Shown in pieces: positions 33,618 through 44,841 of a stretch of 64,000 bases of DNA (position 1 is its first letter; each line of letters begins with the position of its first letter). The notes below the pieces were generated by a model. That model was not told the origin of the DNA. It did no database searches and was given only the letters and a program-made list of their open reading frames with translations. Where the stretch lies: contig NC_056732.1 of the NCBI RefSeq assembly GCF_019279795.1, positions 1,640,153,257-1,640,217,256 on the forward strand, in the 5' to 3' direction. The position numbers were made by a program, and so were the translations under genes. Source of the stretch: Protopterus annectens. Its lineage: Eukaryota > Chordata > Ceratodontiformes > Protopteridae.

Positions 33618-33990
33618 GTGATACAGTTTTCTTTTAAGTCTTAGCCTTTCTTTTGAGTCAATGATGTTTTTTTTTACTGTTCAAGAACCTGCCAGCATTA
33701 TCTTTAATTTTAAATTGTACCTGATCTACCTCAATGGCCACTGCTGATTCTTAGCCTTGAGTGAATATTCTGAATTCTTATTGCCACATAGTCAAGAATC
33801 TGTGTTATTTTCATCAACAGTGATGGTATATTACTGTCATTGCAGCCCATATCTAAGGACTGTTCTTTATCCCTTGTGTCTTGTAAAACCATAAAGACAA
33901 AAAATGTAGAAGTAGATTAAAGAATAGATTTGCACCGAGCACACTGGAGCTCCAAGAAGACTGGACCACCATGCTGTGCTCCTAATCCAT
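33618..33990. other. No recognised feature
   Basis: Unassigned AT-rich DNA leading into the 60-bp minisatellite. Confidence 0.45.
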
Positions 33991-34290
33991 GCCCCTGTCC
34001 AATGAATTCTGTTAACTTTTTAATGATACAGGCATTTTAATCAAATTACAGCCCCTGTTCTGAGAATTATGTTAACTTTTTAACAATATAGGCATTTTAA
34101 TCAAATTACAGCCTCCAGCCTGTGAATTCTGTCAACGTTTTAATGATATATGCATTTTAAGCAAATTACAGCCCCTGGCCCATGAATTATCTTACCTTTT
34201 TAATGATATAGGTGCTTTAATTAAATTACTGCCCCTGGTCCATGAATACTGTTAACATTTTAATGATATAGGCATTTTAATCAAATTATA
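33991..34290 (+). repeat. Minisatellite, five 60-bp units
   Basis: Five consecutive units of exactly 60 bp without length change, each with GCCCCTGnnC, TGAATTCTGTTAAC, TTTTTAATGATATAGGCATT and TTAATCAAATTACA variants. Units differ by scattered substitutions, so the array is not recent. Confidence 0.95.
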
Positions 34291-36030
34291 GATAAAAGGT
34301 GTAAGATGTTCACTCATGCTGGTTAGCCCTAAAATAAAAAGAAACACAATTATTGAAATAATGATATATTGGGACCCATTTTGTACAAAGTACCTTGGTT
34401 AAATACTGAGTATTTATTTAAATGCAAAAACTGCATTAATACTTATTAATTAATTTTATAAAGGCATATATGCCTGTGCCTTTATGAATTAGTTATGCAA
34501 TACAAAAACTGATGTAATGGTTCATAGTCTTCACAGATACAATATAAAAACATTGTTACAAGATTAATATATACAGACCAATTGAGTACAATAAAATAGA
34601 AGGGAGTGCACTCCTTCAAAGTTAGATATACATATGAAGAAAAAGAAGAAGGCAGCATTTACAGATACAACGTGGCAGACTCAAGAAAGACACAAGGAAA
34701 GTTTATTTCACAGAAAGGTGGTGGTTCATTGGAATCATTTTTCTAAAGGAGGCAGTAGCATCAAAAATTTGACAAAACTGTATGGGACAAACCAGTTAAT
34801 TATTCTGCTGGATGGAGGAAAAGGAAATATGTATCTGGTTAAGTAGGACCTATTCCTTATCCAGATGCTAAAGAAATTGGGCTGAATCATTGAACCAAAC
34901 AATCCTTATATGTGTATATATTATAATACATACAGGCATTAGATAGAGGAAAGTAAAACAAGAAAAGAACTGTATACAATATGTCACCTATAAACAATGT
35001 GCAATTTATCCTACCAACCACTGATGTGTCATAATTGCAGAAGGACAGTATTTAGTTTGATTTATTAATTTACTTGGTCTCATGGTAGGCGTACCAGTTT
35101 CAGCCTTTTGCTACCATCACCCATGGTGCAAAAACAACATCATTTATACTAAAAGAGTCTATCCAAAGTAGTCCATAAATGCAAATGGTAAAGATGATAC
35201 TGTTTTGCATGTTGTACTGGAATGGTACATCTTAGCGAGGGACAATAGAATACTTTTAAGAGCAGTTTAACTTTGCATAAATAGATGCTTCAATAGAGAG
35301 TGCAGTAGAAAACAAGAGTTAACTCCACTATATCTCAAATTAAGGCCTTCCAACCCTAATTTTGTTTACTTTCAACAGCATGGATGCACCCAAATTCAGG
35401 ATATTCTGAGTTACCACTACACAAAAATATCTTTTATAGTTCTGTATGCGTCACCTAACCTTTGAACAAGACAAATAAATAGCACTGTGACTCTGGTTGC
35501 TGTTAGAAACAGTACACCAAACATGTTTGGCAAATTCCAGACTTAATTTCTTAACCTGTCGCTTAGCTTCCTGAGCAATACTGAAGCAACATTTCTGTTT
35601 GCTTTGGAGACTGCAGAATGTTACACAAACAGGTGGAAGTTTGAGATTGACGTGCTGTGTTTTCACTGGGAAAATTAAGACTAACGAATGTAAACAGATA
35701 CTTTGGAGACAAGTAATCACAAGATGACATAGCATGCTATTCATTTCCACAGAAGCTATTTCCACCAGTGTTAAGACTTGCCTTTGCTCACTGGTATCAC
35801 GTTATGGTAGCTGCTGATGTGCAAACATACATGGATCATTATTTGTCTGACAGCAGCTGTAGAAGCTACTGCAGGAGTCATATTTCTGGATTTGGGTAGC
35901 AAAAATTTCACGTGGAGCTTATCACTTCATGTTATTTAGTACAGCTGATGGGACCACAAGATGGTTAAACGAATGATGAGTCTTCAAAAACATCATACTT
36001 AGTTCTAATATAATTTTAGTATATATTACT
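34291..36030. other. AT-rich sequence without recognised genes
   Basis: Contains short open frames (70 codons at 34634, 104 codons on the minus strand at 35451-35765) without recognised motifs. No repeat family of this window is visible here. Confidence 0.45.
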
Positions 36031-36690
36031 TTAACTCATTCCTTCCATGGGAGCTCAGGAAGTTTGCACTGTAACTTCCAATGGGTGGAGCCTAAGCTGT
36101 TTAATAGAATCAAATTATGCCCTCATATTTCAAACAAATGTTCATATCTCTGGAACCATAGGCGTTACTAAAGTATAAATATCAAACTCTTCAGCACAAA
36201 CTATTTTTATAGTAATAGTATTCTTTAGGTTCTAAATCTTAAACTGTATTTTATAAGTCAAAGTAAACAAATATTAACTATTAAGTTTGTAATTTTTTTT
36301 AAACAATTTACAATATCTCAGCAACCACACATACTGCCAGCAGCATTTTGGTCATCCAGATCAGGGCTTTCAAGTTAGGCTAAGCAGTTATGTTTGTGCT
36401 ACTTGATTGTCAAGATATTTAGAAAAATATAAAAAAGTTATGACAATATAAATAAATATTATATGAACAGCAATCAATATCTTTTTAACTGCACTAGACA
36501 GGCGTCAAATATCAATACAGTTGTGTTTGCCATCGTGTAAGTTTTAAGATGAACTATTTTAATACTTTGTATGTAGTATGGTTTTGGAGTTATTAATGCA
36601 ATAGTTGACATCTACAGGTGTCAGCAGGATGCAACTGGAGAAACACCTGGACACGTCACTTGGCTGTAAAGTGGCAATAACTACTACACA
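36031..36690 (+). repeat. Dispersed repeat family 1, uninterrupted copy
   Basis: Continuous counterpart of 7058-7498 plus 12266-12475. The sequence around 36490-36515 (CACTAGACAGGCGTCAAAT) is the empty site corresponding to the RLE LINE insertion. It ends near CTTGGCTGTAAAGTGGC. Confidence 0.8.
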
Positions 36691-37690
36691 GCTGGAATAC
36701 AACACATGTCCTGTCTGAAGTTCTTTTCGATCACATAATTATTCTTGCAGGCATTTTATGTGCTTGAATTACACTGACTGCCTCTCTATACACTCACACA
36801 GTTATCTGTTAAATGTATTTGTAGCATTTTTCTTAATCTGACATGCTGTATAAGATTTTTTTTTGTAAAGTACTGCAATTCACTTATTCATAACTACTTA
36901 TTAAAGTTAATTTTGTCTGCAAGTTCCAATATTTCATTATGCTTTAAGAAGTTCACTATTCAAGTACAAAAGCTGCATTAATTATGCAACATGGCTAAAT
37001 CTATCCAAAATAAAATATATTAGTGTTGTTCCTGGTGATTGTTATGGAAGGTGGCGACAGAGTAACAGAATGCAGTGCGATTAACCACACAGCAAAGGAT
37101 TTGTCTTTTTAAAAATTCTTGGAATTCATTCTTCTTTGGTTAAATGTCTGTTCAGGAAGGTTCAGAGGTTTCATTTGGCTTACCCCTAAGGTTGGGTGAT
37201 GGGCAGATGTCACCTGTGTGATGCTTTATTGCACAGTCAGTGGCTCTTAAAAGCCCAGCTGTCAAGATCCTTCCTCTTTTATCAGCATGACATTTCATCT
37301 GCACGTATCTTCCTATTGAAATCTTAAGACTTGCTTTGCCGAGAGGCAAAAAACAATCCTGAAAATACTGGAGACAAGTGAATATTAAGCATCATTCTTA
37401 TCCTTTAAACTTTTTCTTTGCCAGGGTTGAACCTTCTGCATCCCCAAGTAGGGCGGGCATGCCCCATCCATCAAATTTATACATACCAACTCCTAAACCA
37501 GTATACATTAGAGAAGAGGGGCTATTCTGACAAATGGCCATCTCAGACAATATATGTGAGTGCAGATTTTCTGCCATTCAGTGTCCACATTTTGGGACTC
37601 AGCAGTGTGAATCTTGGTTTTTAAATGGTGACTCCTGAAATGTCTTCTTCATCATGGAATATGCTTCATATCAACAGTATACATAAGGGG
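36691..37690. other. No recognised feature
   Basis: Unassigned; the 65-68 codon frames at 37152 and 37418 have no recognised motif. The nine bases at 37682-37690 recur at 40020-40028. Confidence 0.4.
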
Positions 37691-38454
37691 CCAGGATAAT
37701 TTATTTATTTATTTATTTATTTGACATTTGTTTACCGGGGTGGTCTGACTGGGTCTACAGAACCCATTTTCAACAGAGGCCCTTGGAGAAAAGCTCCACA
37801 TACAGAACAAATATAATATAATCCAATACAATACAGATGCCGTTAGACATACTGTACAAAATAAGTTAAAAGAAACTATGTTACAAGATTCCACATCTAG
37901 ACCATTCTATAGAGTTAAAACATAGATACATAGCCTATGAGTAGATAGTGTCCAAAAGTAGTATGGGGGTAGTGCAATGTATGACATTAACCGTTCTAGT
38001 ACATGAAAAAATAGAATATCGATTTCAGTTAGGAAAATAATTGCCAGAAAGTTAGTGATGCAGAAAGACAGTGAGAGAGTTAAGAATAGAGACAGTATTG
38101 CTTGAGCAGTACTTTAAGGATATGGTTTAGAAACAGACATGGAGTTAGGAGAGCTTTAGGCTCTTGCAGACTGTGAAGGAATGAAATGTGACAGAAGGAG
38201 GCTAAGGCTAGTGTGGAAGAAAGGGAAAGACCTGAGCATTAGGCAGGCTTTATGCAGGAGCAGAGACATGCATTTTTGCGATGATTTTTTTAAAGAGGCT
38301 TTGAAATGGGTTAGAATAGGCAAAGACCTGATAGCTAGATGTAGTGAATTGCATAATATAGCGACAGAGTAAGAATACAAGAGTGACATGGTTTTCTTGT
38401 GGGTTTTGAGATAGCTATGAGATTTTTCTCTTCTGATCATAGGGATCGATTTGC

Positions 38455-38580
38455 TGTGTAAGGTATGACAAGACTGGCTAGTGCAAGGCAGGCAGTCGCC
38501 AGAGTAATCTTATGGGCTAGACGTGTAAAGGCTCTAGGACCATTAGCCTAGTACACACCTATGAACCTATGAAAATAAGG
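38455..38580 (+). mobile_element. CR1-like 3' scrap inside the L2-like LINE
   Basis: GTGTAAAGGCTCTAGGACC, TTAGCCTAGTACACACC and TATGAACCTATGAA is a CR1 3' end in plus orientation. It has no coding part and interrupts the minus-strand L2-like 3' region. Confidence 0.7.
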
Positions 38581-39972
38581 TTGTGCAAGGTGGATAGCTC
38601 TATCAAGGCAAGTTGGTTAGGGAGTTCAAGCCAGTTTAGTTTTAGTAGCAGTTTACAGTGGTGTATGTCATATCTAGAGTTTGTGGCAAATTTGCAACTT
38701 TGTTGAAGCACTGTACCATCTTGCTTAGGGTAGAAGTTTGTAAGTTAGTTAGGATAGGAGCCCCATAAAGAAGGGAGGAAAGTAAAATGTTTTTGCAAAG
38801 GTGGTGTTGGTTGCTGCAGTAAAGAAATGTGTGTTTCTATATAAGAGTCCCAATTTTTTATGAATTTTCTTTATATTTTGCTGTATATGGGGGTCAAATG
38901 AAAGTTTATTGTCAATGATAACTCCTAGAAGTTTGGTTTCCTACACTATTTCTGTGACAGTGCTGTCAGATGCAAGGATGTTGAAATGACCAGTGACAGG
39001 GGAGTTGTTTTGGGGTGAAAGAGTACAAGTTTAGTCTTCTTTGGATTAAGAAAGAGTTGGGTATTTCTTAGTCAGGATTCAACTGCAGTAAAGGACTGTT
39101 GAGTTTTTGAAAGTAGTTCTAGCAGTGATTGAGCAATAAAGATTATGGTGGAATCATCAGAGTACTGAATGAGGGTTCCATGGTGAGAGGCAGTGTGAAG
39201 GTTGTTTGTGAAAATAGTGAATAGTAGGGGGTCCAAGGTTGGAGCCTTGAGAGACTGCAGTAGGGTTGTGGAGAAATGGTGAGTTCATTGGTCCATTTTA
39301 CTGCTTGTTTATGATCCTTGAAGTAACTCTGAAACCATTTTACTGCATTATGTGAAAAGCCTAGGTTAGACAGTGTGTTCAAAAGTAAGGGGTGAAACAC
39401 TGTGTCAAAGGCCTTGGAGAGATCGAGGAATACTGAGGCTGTACAGCATCCTGTATCTCTGGCCTCGTTCATGGTGTCTGTAAAGGATAATCGGGCTGTA
39501 GCTTTGCTGTGGCTGGGTCAGATGCCATGTTGGCTTTTGGTTAGAAGATTGTTTTGCAATAGATATTGCATTATCTGCTGATGTATACCTCTCTCGAGAA
39601 ATTTGGATATGGGTGACAAGATGGATATAGGATGGAAATTGGATGGTTCAAAAGAGTTTCTTCCTTTGTGGATGGGGGTGATGTGAGATTCTTTCCATAT
39701 GGTAGGTACTTCTGATTCAGATAAAGACCTATTTAAAAGGATACTGACTGGGAAGGTGATTGAGTTGGCAGACAGTTTCAGGTAGTGTGGTGGAAGATTA
39801 TCAGCTGAGGTAGAGCAGGGTTTTAGTTTTTGTAATAGTCTCTTAATGGTATCAGTGGGTATGGGCTGAAATGAGAATGGGGTTTGTAAGATACATTGTT
39901 GAGTAGGGGGGTTAGTAATGACAGGGTCAGAAGTAGCTGATGGTCTAGGGTTGATGTCTGACAAGGTTGAAG

Positions 39973-40019
39973 GGCATTAATCAATTGAAACCTCTACCTC
40001 TTTTGAACCATCCAATTTC
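39973..40019. other. 47-bp filler at the L2-like 5' junction made of two inverted local copies
   Basis: Positions 39973-39998 are the exact reverse complement of 40471-40496 (26 bp). Positions 39998-40020 are the exact reverse complement of 39634-39656 (23 bp), inside the LINE. The filler sits between the 5' end of the minus-strand L2-like copy and the candidate target duplication at 40020. This looks like synthesis-templated end joining; see findings. Confidence 0.6.
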
Positions 40020-40315
40020 CATAAGGGGTGCTCGTTAGTATGTCTGATATTGATTTTATGATCATGAAATAGGATGATCTAGTCATGGTTTAACAGTTCT
40101 GTAGTCTCATACCAATACCTGCTGTCTAGATATAAAATGTCTTAGAAGTCATTCATGTGTTTCCTAAAAGTGCATTCCTATACAGTCATCTCTTCTCTCT
40201 TGGTTAAAACAAACTCCAGTGTTGAATATAAGTCTTCAGACATAACATTGCTGCTGGCTGCATGCATGGCATTATTGTAAGCAAACAAACAAAAATGGAT
40301 GCAAATATGTGTGTA

Positions 40316-40317
<2 letters not shown>

Positions 40318-40373
<56 letters not shown>

Positions 40374-40374
40374 G

Positions 40375-40407
<33 letters not shown>
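40318..40407. repeat. TA and CA microsatellites
   Basis: About 25 TA units (40318-40367), a short TTATAGCTA spacer, then a CA tract (40377-40407). Confidence 0.97.
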
Positions 40408-40411
<4 letters not shown>

Positions 40412-40600
40412 TATGGTCTCAAGAATGTTTGCACAGATCCTTCAGCCGGTGATTCATATCTTGGAGATAAGGTAGAGGTTTCAATTGATTAATGCCATTT
40501 TTTTCATAAATAGGTTCATAGGTAGGTACTAGGCTATTGGCCCTAGGGCCTATATAAGCCTAGCCAAAAAATGTACCCTGGCTTTCGCCACCCAAGAAAA

Positions 40601-42466
40601 TTATTTTCCTGCGCCCCTGTCGAGCAGAGCCACAGAAGTGATCCCTGGGGTGAATTTCCCATTTCCCATCCAGTCATCAACATTTTTCTTGAAGAGTGCT
40701 AATGAGGAGCTCTGTTTGACATAGATAGGTAGTCTGTTCCAGAGTATGAGAAGTTTCTGGGACAGGAATCTATCCCTCCAACATGTTCTGTTTATTGTGG
40801 TGACAAGGTTTAGGTCCCTAGAGCGTGTAGCTCGGAGGGATTGGGATTTCTTTAAGTGGAGTATGTCCAACAGCTCTGGGTTTGACATAGTTTTGTATGT
40901 TTGGCAGAGATCGCCCCTGAGTAGGTGATATGCAATGGAGTAAAGCTGTAGATTTTTGAGACGGTCTGCATAGGGCATCTGTTTGAGGCCAGTAATCCTC
41001 TTTGTGAGGTATTTCTGTGGTCTTTCCAGTTGTTGTAGATGTCTTGTGAGGTACATACCAAAAGGGGCGTTCTACTCTATAATGGGTCTAATGAGTGATG
41101 AGTAGAGGGGAACAATGACCTCTTTTTTTCTGGATGAGAATCCTTTTGTGATGAGATGAGCCACGTAGAAGGATTTCCTGACTACTGTGGCGATGTGATT
41201 ATGAAAGGAGAGACTACTGTCCACCTGTGTCCCAAGGTCTCTTATCACATTTTCGGCATTAAGTAGACTACCAGCTATGTGGTAGTTCATGGGTACAGAG
41301 TTTTTACCAAAGGGGATGACAATACACTTTTTGGCATTGAGCTTCAGGCCATGGCTTTGACACCAGGTATCTGTCTCAGTGAGGCCCTTTTGTAGTTTGT
41401 CCACATCGTTAGGAGTTTCGATTATGACTCCTAGTTTGCAGTCATCTGCAAACTTTGTTAGCCAAAGACCTTCTGTGTTAGTCTGCACTTCAGAGAAGTA
41501 GATACCAAACAGGAGAGGACACAGGACTGAACCCTGCACTGGTCTGAAGTCGGATTTGGAATCCGCTACTTTCACAGTGTGGGTTCTGTCCATGAGCCAG
41601 TTGGCAACCCATCTTGTGACATAGGGATTTATACCTAGTTTAGTGAGCTTATCTATAATTCCAGAGTGGGGGATGGTGTCAAAACCCTTGGCGAGATCTA
41701 GATAAGCTGTGTGAACCATTTTACCCTCATCTATGGCTTTGGTGACTGCTTCAAAGAAGTCAATCAGGTTTAGGAGACATGATCTGCCTTTTACAAATCC
41801 AAACTGGGTAGGGTCCAGAGTTTGGAGATTACCAATGTCTTTGTTTATGAGTTCCATGATGATACATTCCATGGCCTTGCAGACCAGGCTAGTCAGGCTA
41901 ATGGGGCGGTAGTTCCCAGGGTCCATCGTGGCTCCCCCTTTGTGGATTGGGATAACCATCGCGGTGCACCATTCAGTGGGTACAAAGCCTGATGTGAGGC
42001 TATGATTGAACATGGCACTTAGGTAGGGTGCCAGTTCATTCTGTAGTTCATGTAGAATGCAGCCTGGGATATTGTCAGGTCCCATGGATGCTGTGTTCTT
42101 GGCTTTGGAGAGTGTGTTTTTTACATGTGCAGCCGTGATTATAGGAACTTTGCATTCTTCTGGTATAGAGACGGGCCCACTAGGGGGTGAGAGGGGGGTA
42201 AAGTAAGCACTGAACCTATCTGCTAGGATGTTGGCAATATCAGTTGGTTCTGTATATTTAGTGCCATTGTGCTGTATCTCAGAGCAGATCTGAGTGTTCC
42301 CATTGAGATTCTTGACATAGCTATAGAATGCTTTGTGGTTGTCTTTAGAGTCAGTGGCAATTTTGTTTTCATAACTAGCTTTGGAGGATTTTATGAGGGA
42401 GCTCAGCTTCTTACTGAGGTTGACCAGGGAGTTCCTCCAGTCATGGGATTTTACTCTTTTTTGCAA
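40601..42466 (-). pseudogene. CR1-B ORF2 reverse transcriptase and C terminus
   Basis: 464 open codons, a single TAG at 41072-41074 (where the other copies have the Tyr of IIEYNAPFG), then 151 more codons in the same frame. RT blocks: KNTASMGPDNIPGCILHEL, WCTAMVIPIHKGG, NYRPISLTSL, QFGFVKGRSCLLNLIDFFE, AYLDLAKGFDTIPHSGI, then RPVQGSVLCPLLFGIYFSE and KFADDCKLG (catalytic FADD intact, about 41435-41452). Compared with the other copies, RPV is followed directly by QGSVL, so about five codons (the SGVP segment) are deleted just before the conserved QGS block. The C terminus ends LLDRGAGK. Confidence 0.9.
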
Positions 42467-42495
42467 CAGTTTCTTTCTTCTGTTGTAGAGTTTGT

Positions 42496-43386
42496 TTATG
42501 GCAGAGGACCACCAGATTGGCTTCCTTTTTTGGAAGATAACATCTTGATTCTATTAGGGATAGCATGATCCATGCACTCGTCTAAGTGCTTATAAAGTGC
42601 ATTTGTGTAGGATTCAGCAGTCATACCTCTATTGTCCGTCTGCATGGGTGTCATGAAGTTTGCCACTTCTGTCTTAAGAAGTGTGAAGTTGGCTTTGGAG
42701 AAGTTTTTTACGATGGTTTCCCTAATTGGGGTTGGGGGTGGGATGTGGATGTCTAGGCTGATTAGCTTGTGGTTGGATCTGACCAATGAGGAATTGACCT
42801 CTGGTGTGGAACACTGGTTTCCCATGTTGGTAATGACTAGGTCTAGGATATTGCTGCCCCTGGTGGGGATGTGAATAAGTTGATCCAAGGCATTGGAATT
42901 TATGAATTCTAGAAAACGTTGAGCAAAAGAGTTGGTACATGAGTAGTTTTCCCAGTTAATGGCGGAGTAGTTGAAATTGCCCATTATTAGGGTGTTGGGT
43001 TGTACCCTAATACTTTCCAGTGTATCAAGAAATGAGGAGTGGGAATCCTGGGGCATGGTGGGGGGGGTTCTCTAGCAAGCTACAATTTGGATTGCAGTCT
43101 TGCCCAGAGTTAGTTGCACTTGGATAATCTCGGATGCATTATGCTGTGCAACTAGCCTGGAGGTGTGGATATCCTTAATGAATATGGACATGCCTCCGCC
43201 TTTAGTGCTTCGTTCTGGGTTAGGTGGCCGAAAGGTGTGGTATGAATTATAGCCTGGTAATGCAGGGGTGCTCTCTGGAGCTTTGAACCAGGTCTCTGTC
43301 ACTGCACAGATGTCAATGTTCTCCATTTTAAGGAGTGCCTCGAGTGAGTGCATTTTGAGGTTTAGACTTCTAGCATTGAGTAGCAT
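42496..43386 (-). pseudogene. CR1-B ORF2 endonuclease domain
   Basis: Blocks: MLLNARSLNLKMHSLEALL, AVTETWFKAPE (catalytic Glu), IVAC then a TAG at 43072-43074 where CR1-A has Tyr, then LIMGNFNYSAINW and LVRSNHKLISL. In CR1-A the last two read GDFNY and RSDHK, so two catalytic aspartates are asparagine here. The domain ends at an apparent one-base deletion in a poly-A stretch (sense strand) near 42533: CR1-C has seven As where this copy has six, which ends this frame and moves the RT to another. Confidence 0.85.
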
Positions 43387-43469
43387 TACCCTCAGATTTT
43401 GCTTGCTTGTACCTGTTACGGTGGTGAATTTGTCATTTGAACCTTGTCTAAAAAAGGCACTATAGGGGT

Positions 43470-44348
43470 GGCAAGAGCCTTAGCCAGTATCCGGAATCCT
43501 AAGGGCGACAGGTGCAGGCCATCTCTGGCAAAGCATCATGGTCTGTCGATCATGTCGTCCCAGGCAGACACATACTGGATCCCCTTAGAATGACACCAGA
43601 AGCTTAGCCAATTGTGCTACTCAGGGTTAGGGTCATACCTGCCTGGGATACAAGATCGGAGAGCTCCTCCATGTCTCTTTTCATGTAGTCCAAGGAGGTA
43701 CGTCTCAGGTCATTCACACCAACATGGACAATGACAGTGTCATATTTGTACTTATTGTGGAGTGACCTGAGTGCATGTGTTATGTGGCGGATTCTGGCAC
43801 CTGACAGGCAGCTGACAGTAACTTTCTCCTTGTTTAGTCTAGTGAGTGGAACATCAGTGTGCCTGACTATAGTCACCTATGACTAGAGTGTTGGGTACGT
43901 TGTTATGCCTTATGGGCTGTGGTTGAGTGGCACACTGAGTTTGTGGGCTATGTGTCATTTGGGTTGTGTTGGGGGGTGGAGTTTGCTTGTGTTTATGCTT
44001 TGGATGTCCCTGATGCTTGGGCAGGTTTTTATTGAGAGCCTCCGCGAATGTAAGTGTGTGTTTTGTGTTTCTATGTGTGTGCTTTGGTGGTGTAGGTTAA
44101 TAGTGGCTATGTGATGAGTGTGGTGTGGTGCAAGTGTTTACTTTCTCCTCTTGACTGTCTAGTCCAGTCTTGGGTGAAGAGAGCTTTGCTTCCAGTTTGG
44201 CTATATAAGTACATCTCTCACAGTTTGTAGTGTTGGGTGGTAGGAGGAGAGGGTTGTCTGTGTACATGAGGCAATTGCTGCATTGCCCCAAGATGCCCAG
44301 ATTCATCAGGTAGACAGGAGAAATCACTGGGAGCTGACCCTTAGACAT
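43470..44348 (-). pseudogene. CR1-B ORF1: CxxC and SGNH esterase domains
   Basis: Open from 44348 to 44097 with Cys23, Cys26, Cys43 and Cys46 (QCSNC and NCERC). A Pro/His/Gln-rich linker follows in another frame (EALNKNLPKHQGHPKHKHKQ). The esterase core is open at 43876-43604: IVRHTDVPLTRLNKEKVTV, then VIVHVGVNDL. DGLHLSPLGF lies further left near 43515. At 43862-43877 the sequence encoding the Gly-Asp-Ser nucleophile motif has lost two bases compared with what the frames on both sides require, so the serine is removed and the frame shifts exactly at the active site. Confidence 0.75.
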
Positions 44349-44841
44349 GCCTGGATAGGTGCTTATTTATTAAGTACTAAAAACTGCTTTCCTCTAGACA
44401 AGTGAGGAAAGTTGAGTGCTGTAGTAATTTGCAGCTTATGTAGTGCTTACAATGAGTTCTGAACAAGTGCTGAGTTCAAAGAAACAGATTTGAGTGCTGA
44501 AACTAGAAAACTGGCTAGTTATAAGAAACAAAACTAAGCTAGAAGGCTTCCCTCCAACACAGAAGGGCTTGGTGGCTCAGAAGCCTACAAACAGTCTAGA
44601 CCACTTAACAGGAAAGGCAAGAAACAAGCTTAATTTTTTTGTTTGTTTTTGTTCTCTTTCCCAGATGCTGTCTTTGTATACAGTAGGAGTGCCTGAAATC
44701 AGAATATGATCTCACTGCACTCAGTTGAGTGAGCAAATGAGATGGGCCCAGAAGGAGTATCCAAACACAAATTTACAAAAGGGGCGGGCAGTTTCAAAGC
44801 CACTAAGATTAACACCAAAACAAAAACATGGTGGGTGGGAA

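Larger units (their letters stand above)
37691..40019 (-). mobile_element. L2-like LINE with RT, minus strand
   Basis: Reading right to left, 39964-39518 encodes the RT N part (QTPFSFQPIPTDTIKRLL; LKPCSTSADNLPPHYLKLS; ESHITPIHKGRNSFEPSNFHP), and 39472-39143 continues with ASVFLDLSKAFDTVFHPLLL and, in a shifted frame, IQYSDDSTII (catalytic YSDD). The rest is C-terminal and 3' UTR sequence with AGCTTTTCTCCAAGGGCC and an ATTT-repeat tail (37699-37723). CATAAGGGG at 37682-37690 and again at 40020-40028 is a candidate target duplication, although nine extra bases lie between the left copy and the tail. No endonuclease domain is present, so the copy is 5'-truncated. Confidence 0.8.
40510..44835 (-). 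mobile_element. CR1-like LINE CR1-B, near full length, minus strand
   Basis: The best-preserved CR1-like copy. Right to left: 5' UTR (44835-44349), ORF1 (44348-43470), ORF2 endonuclease (43386-42496), RT and C terminus (42466-40601), then a 3' UTR ending GGGCCAATAGCCTAGTACC and TACCTATGAACCTA at about 40512. ORF2 has only three visible breaks: a TAG at 43072-43074, a one-base loss in an A run near 42533 and a TAG at 41072-41074. The tandem array at 44842-45543 abuts its 5' end. Confidence 0.9.

Noticed and set aside
33991-34290. CRISPR-like array
   Set aside because: The 60-bp units are contiguous without variable spacers, and the context is a vertebrate genome.
39973-40496. A DNA transposon with 26-bp terminal inverted repeats
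   Set aside because: The left repeat runs directly into a second inverted match to the neighbouring LINE and lies at its 5' junction, no transposase or obvious target duplication frames it, and a filler explanation accounts for both matches. Not fully excluded.
42269-42568. Plus-strand frames over CR1-B (42269-42568, 42632-42874, 43905-44114)
   Set aside because: They are antisense to the CR1-B ORFs, whose motifs are on the minus strand.
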